DNA of 10,682 nt from JAKLFA01 sp038222225. Lineage in GTDB: Bacteria > Omnitrophota > Gorgyraeia > Zapsychrales > JANLHA01. The position numbers were made by a program, and so were the translations under genes. The notes under the pieces are model-generated. The model made no database searches. It saw only the letters and a list, made by a program, of their open reading frames with translations, and had not been told where the DNA came from. Shown in pieces: positions 5,864-10,682 of this stretch. The stretch is from assembly GCA_038222225.1 (NCBI GenBank), contig JBBRHV010000069.1, positions 1-10,682 on the forward strand, read 5' to 3'. Positions within the stretch are counted from its first letter, which is position 1, and every line of letters starts with the position of its first letter.

Positions 5864-6874
5864 TTATTCCATTTTAGAAAGCTGAAAGGTTCCCTGATAG
5901 CCCAACTGGTCCCGCCAGGTCCCGTAAAGAGATTGGCGGGAATGATCGACCCTGCCCCGCACAGTCACATCAACAGCTTGATCCGTTCGAATAAAAAAAG
6001 AAAACTCTCCGGTTTTTTCATCAAACTGCTTCAGCTGCCCTTCTTTCAAGGATAACGCAGAAAGCCCGCCCCTTAAAATTTCAACATGCTCTAAAACAAG
6101 ATCCGGACCGACGGCCATATTCAACGGCAGCGCCGTCTCAAACAGCGTAAACCTCCCCCGCCAATGACCGCCCAAAAGGTCTGCGGCATAGCTACCTTTT
6201 TGTGTTTGCGAGGCCTCAAAAGAGGAATAGATCGTTTCAACCTTGTCAGAAAAAGCCACCGCATCCGGCGTTATCATCCTGCGGTCCAAGGGAAGGCCAC
6301 CTCCGTCCAAAGAGCGGATCTGCTGTTCATACGGCTGCCATTTCAGGTCTCCCAGCCGGACAAAATCTGCGATTCTAATCCCCGCGCCCTCCAAGACCGC
6401 CTTATAGATCAGCTCCGAACAATAGATCTTTTCGTCATCCCATTCATACTGAACATCATACGGCCGGCCCAGATAGCGATAGGCCGACCGAATCATGTTT
6501 TCAACCTGGCCCTGATAATCCTTTTTTAAGCGCACCAGCGTAAACCGCGCGCCCTTGCCGCGGGCGATCCATTCATTGACCGGAGTTTCTTTGACCGGGC
6601 CGATCGCCTCGAGCACATACAGCGTTCCGTGTTTCTCAACAACAATACCGCAGTGAGAATAAATGCCGCCGGACACTTCCAAAATCATTTCCGTCAGATC
6701 CCCCGGCAGGTGCTGAAAAATGAAATCCCCGTTCTGGATATCAACATGTTCAACGTAATTGACAATGTTCGCCCGCAGAAAAACACCCGCAAAAGACTGC
6801 GAAGATGTGTGATACAGAAACCCCGCGATCAAAAGGATCCGCACTGTGATTTTCCAACACCGGCGAATATCCAC
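5864..6874 (-). CDS. Secreted YiiX-like papain-fold hydrolase (NlpC/P60 superfamily) with C-terminal extension
   Basis: This 336-aa protein has a Sec signal peptide with probable cleavage after SFA at residue 29. It is followed by a permuted papain-like domain of the YiiX/YaeF type (about 46-165). Seen in order are GDFIFQ, a catalytic-type His74 in YSHCGIVVE, E89 in LYVLEAIGPVK, YLGRPYDVQYEWDD and the nucleophile-type Cys152 in IYCSEL. Family members are thiol amidases or acyl-hydrolases acting on amide or ester bonds in the envelope; the substrate here is unknown. The last 120 or so residues form an extension that I do not recognise and that ordinary YiiX proteins lack. The GTG at 6874 is chosen over the ATG at 6889 because GGAGG lies 8 nt before the GTG, and this region copies the start of the WG-repeat gene. 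The ATG at 6889 has only an overlapping AGG. Confidence 0.88.
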   Translation of the reverse strand: MDIRRCWKITVRILLIAGFLYHTSSQSFAGVFLRANIVNYVEHVDIQNGDFIFQHLPGDLTEMILEVSGGIYSHCGIVVEKHGTLYVLEAIGPVKETPVNEWIARGKGARFTLVRLKKDYQGQVENMIRSAYRYLGRPYDVQYEWDDEKIYCSELIYKAVLEGAGIRIADFVRLGDLKWQPYEQQIRSLDGGGLPLDRRMITPDAVAFSDKVETIYSSFEASQTQKGSYAADLLGGHWRGRFTLFETALPLNMAVGPDLVLEHVEILRGGLSALSLKEGQLKQFDEKTGEFSFFIRTDQAVDVTVRGRVDHSRQSLYGTWRDQLGYQGTFQLSKME

Positions 6875-6887
6875 TTTCAGAACCTCC
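6864..6887 (-). repeat. Start cassette copy 1 (YiiX-like gene)
   Basis: On the minus strand this begins GGAGGTTCTGAAAG and continues through the GTG start to GATATTCG. It matches the start of the WG-repeat gene (9685-9707) at 22 of 24 aligned columns, with one T/C difference and a one-base indel that changes ATG to GTG. It covers the ribosome-binding site, the start codon and the codons for Asp-Ile-Arg, after which the sequences diverge. Confidence 0.85.
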
Positions 6888-6890
6888 ATC

Positions 6891-7033
6891 CTAAAATCTA
6901 TTCAAACCAACGACAACGGCACCCTCACTGAACGAATCCGCGTCGTCAAATTGCGGATCAACGATACATTCAAGGCCCTGGTGATAAAACCGAATTTCCC
7001 GTTCAGTTTTACAAAGGCCAACCCCTTTGCAAT
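6891..7033 (-). pseudogene. Decayed WG-repeat fragment between the WG and YiiX-like genes
   Basis: Read on the minus strand, one frame gives KGLAFVKLNGKFGFI (7027 to about 6983). After a one-base loss near 6982 the next frame gives DPQFDDADSFSEGAVVVG and ends at a TAG (6893-6891). Restoring a base reconstitutes a WG repeat closely resembling residues 726-765 of the neighbouring lipoprotein (GLALIKMNGRYGYIDQ then EPQFYDADSFKEGAALVG). Between the two matching blocks the fragment has 23 nt where the gene has 24, as a single deletion predicts. No start codon or Shine-Dalgarno site precedes it; it begins right behind the stop of the WG gene. It is a remnant of a duplicated WG gene or of a former longer C-terminus. 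Confidence 0.8.
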
Positions 7034-7040
7034 CCTATCC

Positions 7041-9695
7041 TTATTTTACGGGTTTCCCTTGCTTATAGAAAACTTTCTCTTTTAGTGAACCATCAGAGTT
7101 ATAAAACCGGCACTCGCCTTCTTCCAAATCATCAACCATGGGGCATTCTAGATCAAGGCTCTCATTCTCATAATAAAAACGTTTCATTCCTGTTTGTTTT
7201 CCATCAACATAATCCACCTCAACCTTGACTTTTCCACTAGGATAAAATTCTCTTTTTTTTCCGTGTGCTTTACCGTTTACAAAAGGAATCTCCATTTTTA
7301 GCGTATTCGTACCCTCATAAAATTTCCTCGAATAAACTGTTTTGCATTTTCCCTTTTGTTGATCGTTCATGGAATCGATTTGTTCTTCAAGAAGAACCAC
7401 CCCAACAAGTGCTGCCCCTTCCTTAAATGAATCGGCATCATAAAATTGTGGTTCAATAAAAAAATCTCCGGTCTGATCGATATAGCCGTATCTACCGTTC
7501 ATCTTAATAAGAGCTAACCCATTAGAGAACGGATAAGCCTCTTCAAAAAACTGCGGCTCAATAACCACCTGCCCTGACGGGTCGATATACCCGTATTTGC
7601 CATCTTTCACAACCAGTGCGCGCTGTTGCGAAAACGGCTGCACATCATCATAGGCCGGTTTAACAACAAGGGAACCTGCGGTATCAACAAACCCCCATCG
7701 CCCGTTGATTTTGACCGCAGCTAAGCCCTCTGAAAATGGTTTCACATCATCATATTGCGGTCTAATAACAAATTTTCCCGATGAGTCCACAAAACCTCTT
7801 TTATTCGGAGATGTCGTGCCGGTAGCCGGCAGGAGCGGTTCAACGAACGAGGACTCCCCTGTCCGGTCCTGTGTTCGAAGATATCCCGGATATCCCGATT
7901 CAATGTCCATAGAACTCATAAAAGTGTATGAATGGAATCCAGCCCCATCCAGATCGATCCGAACTTTTCCGTTCTCATCCACATACTTGGAATGGATTTC
8001 GCCGCCGCCGCCCAATTCATCGGATCTATATTTGATATATTGAACAAAGGCTATTCCTCGATGAAAAGGCCCACCGCCAGAAAATTGCATCGGAATCGCC
8101 GTCTGACCCGATCGATCAATGTATCCCCAATTGTTGCCGCTCAAACGGTCATCAAATTTCACCGCGGCCTTTCCTTCTGAAAACGGCTGCGCTGAATAAA
8201 ATTGAGGCTTAATCACAAAATTGCCTGAGGTATCCATATAACCGAATAGACTCTTTCGATCATCGGATTTTGGGTCCCAAACGCTGACAGCGGCCAATCC
8301 TTCTAAAAAATTCTGAGGAATCATCGTCCCCGGCAACTTAATAAGAACCTCGCCTTCTTTATTAATAAATTGCCTTTGCCCTCTATCTTCAACATAAGCC
8401 AGACCGTTCGAAAAAGAACGGGCCTGATAATACTGAGGAGCTATAAGAAATTCTCCGGAACTCTCAATATATCCATATTGAATATTTTCTAGAATCGATA
8501 TCCGTTCATCTGAATAAAAGAAGGAATCCTTAGACTGGAATTTAATCGCAAAACGACCATCGGTGCCAATAAACCCAAAGTTCTGGTCTTTATCTTTGAC
8601 CAAAGCCAATCCGTCTTTAAACGGCTTGGCATATTCCAGGCGTTTTGAGACCTGGCGTTCATTTCTATCGATGAAAATATAATGCTGCATCTCTCCGAAC
8701 CAATCACCCGCTGGAATTTCAACCCGGCTTAAGCCGTCAGAGAAAGGCTCAGCGGAAAAAAATTTCGGCTGAATGACGTATATTCCGTTCTTATCGATAA
8801 ATCCGTATGCCATTCGCGTCCCGGAATAACCGCCGAAACGCCGATCGTAAAAATTTGTCCTGACAACGCCCACAACGCCAAGCCCCTCGGAAAACGGCCA
8901 GGCTTCATCAAAATCATCGCCGGCTAAAATCACTCCATCTTTGCTAATATAGCGCCATTTCTGGCCAACCTTTACCGGAGCTAATCCTTCCGCAAATGAT
9001 TTGGCATCATCAAATTTTTGCTCAATAATAATATTACCTGCCTTGTCAATATAGCCGCAGTGACCAGCATTGCACAAAAAAGCCAATCCTTCTGAAAATG
9101 AACCGGCCTTGTAAAATTTCGGCTCTACGACAATATTTCCGGCAGTATCAATAAATCCGCATCGGCCCTTCAGCACGACCTTGGCCCTACCTTCTGAGAA
9201 CGGAAAGGCATCATCGAACTGAGGAGAAATGATCATTTTCCCGGCTTTATCAATATATCCATATTTATCATTAATTTTGACTGCTGCTAAATTTTCTGAA
9301 AACTCCCTGGCGTCATTGAATTGCAACGGAATAACAACCTGGCCTTTTGTATCGATATATCCGCATCGATAACGCCTTGATTGAGGAATCCGTTTCTGAA
9401 CCGTGGCCAATCCCTCTCTGAATGAATCGACATATGTGAAGTCCGCTTCAATGACGATTTGACCGGATCTGTCAATAAACCCGTATTGGTCATAACTTCC
9501 GTCCTTCTTGACAATAGCCAGCCCTTCTTTAAACTCTTGCGGGCCGCTATAGCCGGCAACAACAGTTCTAGCTCGAGAGATGCTTATGCGGCCATACCCT
9601 CTGGTAAGAAGGCCGCACCCTAACACAATGAGCATAGCCAGGAAACTCAGCAAAACTCCGAAATTCTTACTTTTATGCCACCATCGAATATCCAT
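7041..9695 (-). CDS. WG-repeat lipoprotein with YwqK/MORN-like C-terminal repeats
   Basis: The 884-aa product has a lipoprotein signal peptide (lipobox VLGC, Cys27; Gly at +2 would send it to the outer membrane under the E. coli rule). About 17 WG repeats of roughly 35 residues fill positions 55-767, each with the pattern FSEGLAxVxxxGxxGYIDxxG and then a PQFDDA-like end. Repeats near 380-420 are degenerate, and 548-632 is an irregular, Gly-rich insertion. From about 785 to the end a different short repeat appears (NGKAHGKKREFYPSGK, DGKQTGMKRFYYEN), typical of YwqK/MORN-like beta-hairpin repeats. WG repeats are thought to build beta-rich binding or scaffold surfaces; no catalytic site is visible. 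The ATG at 9695 has GGAGG 7 nt upstream. It starts 27 bp after the membrane-protein gene, which suggests one operon. Confidence 0.92.
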   Translation of the reverse strand: MDIRWWHKSKNFGVLLSFLAMLIVLGCGLLTRGYGRISISRARTVVAGYSGPQEFKEGLAIVKKDGSYDQYGFIDRSGQIVIEADFTYVDSFREGLATVQKRIPQSRRYRCGYIDTKGQVVIPLQFNDAREFSENLAAVKINDKYGYIDKAGKMIISPQFDDAFPFSEGRAKVVLKGRCGFIDTAGNIVVEPKFYKAGSFSEGLAFLCNAGHCGYIDKAGNIIIEQKFDDAKSFAEGLAPVKVGQKWRYISKDGVILAGDDFDEAWPFSEGLGVVGVVRTNFYDRRFGGYSGTRMAYGFIDKNGIYVIQPKFFSAEPFSDGLSRVEIPAGDWFGEMQHYIFIDRNERQVSKRLEYAKPFKDGLALVKDKDQNFGFIGTDGRFAIKFQSKDSFFYSDERISILENIQYGYIESSGEFLIAPQYYQARSFSNGLAYVEDRGQRQFINKEGEVLIKLPGTMIPQNFLEGLAAVSVWDPKSDDRKSLFGYMDTSGNFVIKPQFYSAQPFSEGKAAVKFDDRLSGNNWGYIDRSGQTAIPMQFSGGGPFHRGIAFVQYIKYRSDELGGGGEIHSKYVDENGKVRIDLDGAGFHSYTFMSSMDIESGYPGYLRTQDRTGESSFVEPLLPATGTTSPNKRGFVDSSGKFVIRPQYDDVKPFSEGLAAVKINGRWGFVDTAGSLVVKPAYDDVQPFSQQRALVVKDGKYGYIDPSGQVVIEPQFFEEAYPFSNGLALIKMNGRYGYIDQTGDFFIEPQFYDADSFKEGAALVGVVLLEEQIDSMNDQQKGKCKTVYSRKFYEGTNTLKMEIPFVNGKAHGKKREFYPSGKVKVEVDYVDGKQTGMKRFYYENESLDLECPMVDDLEEGECRFYNSDGSLKEKVFYKQGKPVK

Positions 9696-9707
9696 TTCAA
9701 AACCTCC
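9685..9707 (-). repeat. Start cassette copy 2 (WG-repeat gene)
   Basis: On the minus strand this reads GGAGGTTTTGAA, then ATG and GATATTCG. It is the counterpart of 6864-6887. Its presence at both genes indicates that one 5' end was copied from the other or from a shared tandem ancestor. Confidence 0.85.
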
Positions 9708-9722
9708 GAAGGCCCAACACAG

Positions 9723-10682
9723 TCAGGCCTTTTTTCCCGCCAGCAGAGTCTTCTCCACCTTTTCCTCGAGGTCTTTGCGTTCGCGGACCGCCAGCGCCCA
9801 CATCAAACACGCGGCGACCCATGGCGTTAGAAATGTTTCGCTATTGGCCGTGGCCGCCTTGTTAATAATAAGTTCAACGCCCTGAGCAACCCCGACAAAC
9901 GGCGTGATGGACAGCACTGAAATATTATTCCCATAGTCCAAATGAAATAGCAACGCGATGATCCAGGGAATGAATGCCCACCAGGCCATCAGGACTGTAA
10001 TGAAAAAGATTTTATTCTGACGGAACCGGCTCAGACGGAAAAATTCCAGAAATCCGGCAAAGCCGACCGCGTAACTGATGATCAGCAGGCAACCCCCCAG
10101 CGCTTGCACGGAAAAGAATTCCAGCACCGCCAGGTAAAACGCGAACAGGACCATGCCCATCACAGAGTACACAGCAACCGCGCACCAGCCGGAATACCCG
10201 TCATCAAACACATGACGCGTCTTGATTTTTCCGAGCCGTTTTAAGACTTCATACTTTGAGCTCTTGAAATACGTCGGGACAAAAAAGGCGCTCATCACCA
10301 CTCCCATCACAACAAACGAGATCACAAAACGCCAGACATGGCTTTCAACAAGCTGCTGAACGGGATTCGAATAATAACTATATCCCCAGGAATAATGGCT
10401 TCCGATCGTTTCTTCTGACAAGTGCGTATACTCCGCGATAAAAAATCCGGTCGTGAGAAACAAGATCAAAAAGCAGAAACGCAGAATATCTTCCTTGGAC
10501 CACGCCGGACTGTTGGGTTTAGAAAACATCCGGCGCAATCCATTGGCGAACAAATAGATCAATGGGACCTGAATCAAAAACTGAAGAACGATCACCGGAA
10601 GGCTGAAGGTGAAAAAATATCCGGCCGTCTCCTTGAGATACTCTGGGAAAAGATATTTAAAACCCGAAAGCCCGAACAGATA
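9723..10682 (-). CDS. Unrecognised multi-pass membrane protein, partial at its start
   Basis: The reading frame is open from the window edge to a TGA at 9725-9723, giving 319 residues. The GTG at 10595 is only an internal codon, because 29 sense codons (beginning YLFGLSGFKYLFP) precede it without a stop. About eight hydrophobic segments alternate with basic loops such as KSSKYEVLKRLGKIKTR, and the tail is short, charged and probably cytosolic (ERKDLEEKVEKTLLAGKKA). The overall look recalls membrane subunits of ABC-2-type exporters, but no family motif is visible, so no function is assigned. Its stop lies 27 bp before the WG lipoprotein start, with only that gene's Shine-Dalgarno site between them, so the two are probably co-transcribed. 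Confidence 0.8.
   Translation of the reverse strand, partial: YLFGLSGFKYLFPEYLKETAGYFFTFSLPVIVLQFLIQVPLIYLFANGLRRMFSKPNSPAWSKEDILRFCFLILFLTTGFFIAEYTHLSEETIGSHYSWGYSYYSNPVQQLVESHVWRFVISFVVMGVVMSAFFVPTYFKSSKYEVLKRLGKIKTRHVFDDGYSGWCAVAVYSVMGMVLFAFYLAVLEFFSVQALGGCLLIISYAVGFAGFLEFFRLSRFRQNKIFFITVLMAWWAFIPWIIALLFHLDYGNNISVLSITPFVGVAQGVELIINKAATANSETFLTPWVAACLMWALAVRERKDLEEKVEKTLLAGKKA

Noticed and set aside
6875..6889. ATG start of the YiiX-like gene at 6889
   Set aside because: Its only AG-rich site abuts the ATG, while the GGAGG within this stretch is correctly spaced for the GTG at 6874, as in the duplicated WG-gene start.
6846..7085. Plus-strand frame of 79 codons across the WG/YiiX gap
   Set aside because: It overlaps both flanking minus-strand genes, and its openness is explained by the WG relic on the opposite strand.
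9723..10595. Complete 290-aa membrane protein starting at GTG 10595
   Set aside because: The frame continues upstream without a stop to the window edge with hydrophobic, protein-like sequence, so the gene is partial.

Overview
The window looks like chromosomal DNA of a Gram-negative-type bacterium of intermediate GC content. It carries two lipobox signal peptides, one Sec-type signal peptide, E. coli-like promoters and mostly AG-rich Shine-Dalgarno sites. There is no rRNA, tRNA or universal marker gene, so the lineage cannot be fixed. An uncultured phylum such as Omnitrophota would fit the many exported WG-repeat-type proteins, but that is only an impression. No mobile element, CRISPR array or RNA gene was found.

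Left part (1-1978). The 3' end of an unrecognised Cys-rich protein gene (+) converges on a complete bacterial ferritin gene (-), with a perfect 16-bp hairpin terminator between them. A roughly 400-bp divergent intergenic region follows. It holds the ferritin promoter, a 29-nt hairpin, a striking three-copy palindromic repeat (1074-1118) and an extended -10 promoter that sits so close to the ATG that the next gene is probably read from a leaderless mRNA. That gene (+) encodes an undecaprenyl-diphosphatase (UppP) with a variant active-site motif.

Middle (2041-5223). A two-gene minus-strand operon encodes a large membrane histidine kinase (DctB-like Cache sensor, two PAS domains, HisKA and HATPase) and, 18 nt downstream, a single-domain CheY-like receiver. 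The kinase is preceded by about 360 bp containing one doubtful small ORF.

Right part (5224-10682), all on the minus strand and read from right to left: a multi-pass membrane protein that runs off the window edge, an 884-aa lipoprotein with about 17 WG repeats and a YwqK/MORN-like tail, a decayed WG-repeat fragment, a secreted YiiX-like papain-fold (NlpC/P60-related) hydrolase, and a small lipoprotein. The start regions of the WG lipoprotein and the YiiX-like gene share an almost identical 24-nt cassette (Shine-Dalgarno, start codon and first codons). The gap between these two genes holds a frameshifted copy of the last WG repeat. Together these show that the locus was built by local duplication and decay, and they move the YiiX-like start to a GTG at 6874. 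The exported hydrolase, WG lipoprotein and membrane protein may form a cell-envelope module. That functional link is inference from gene order only.
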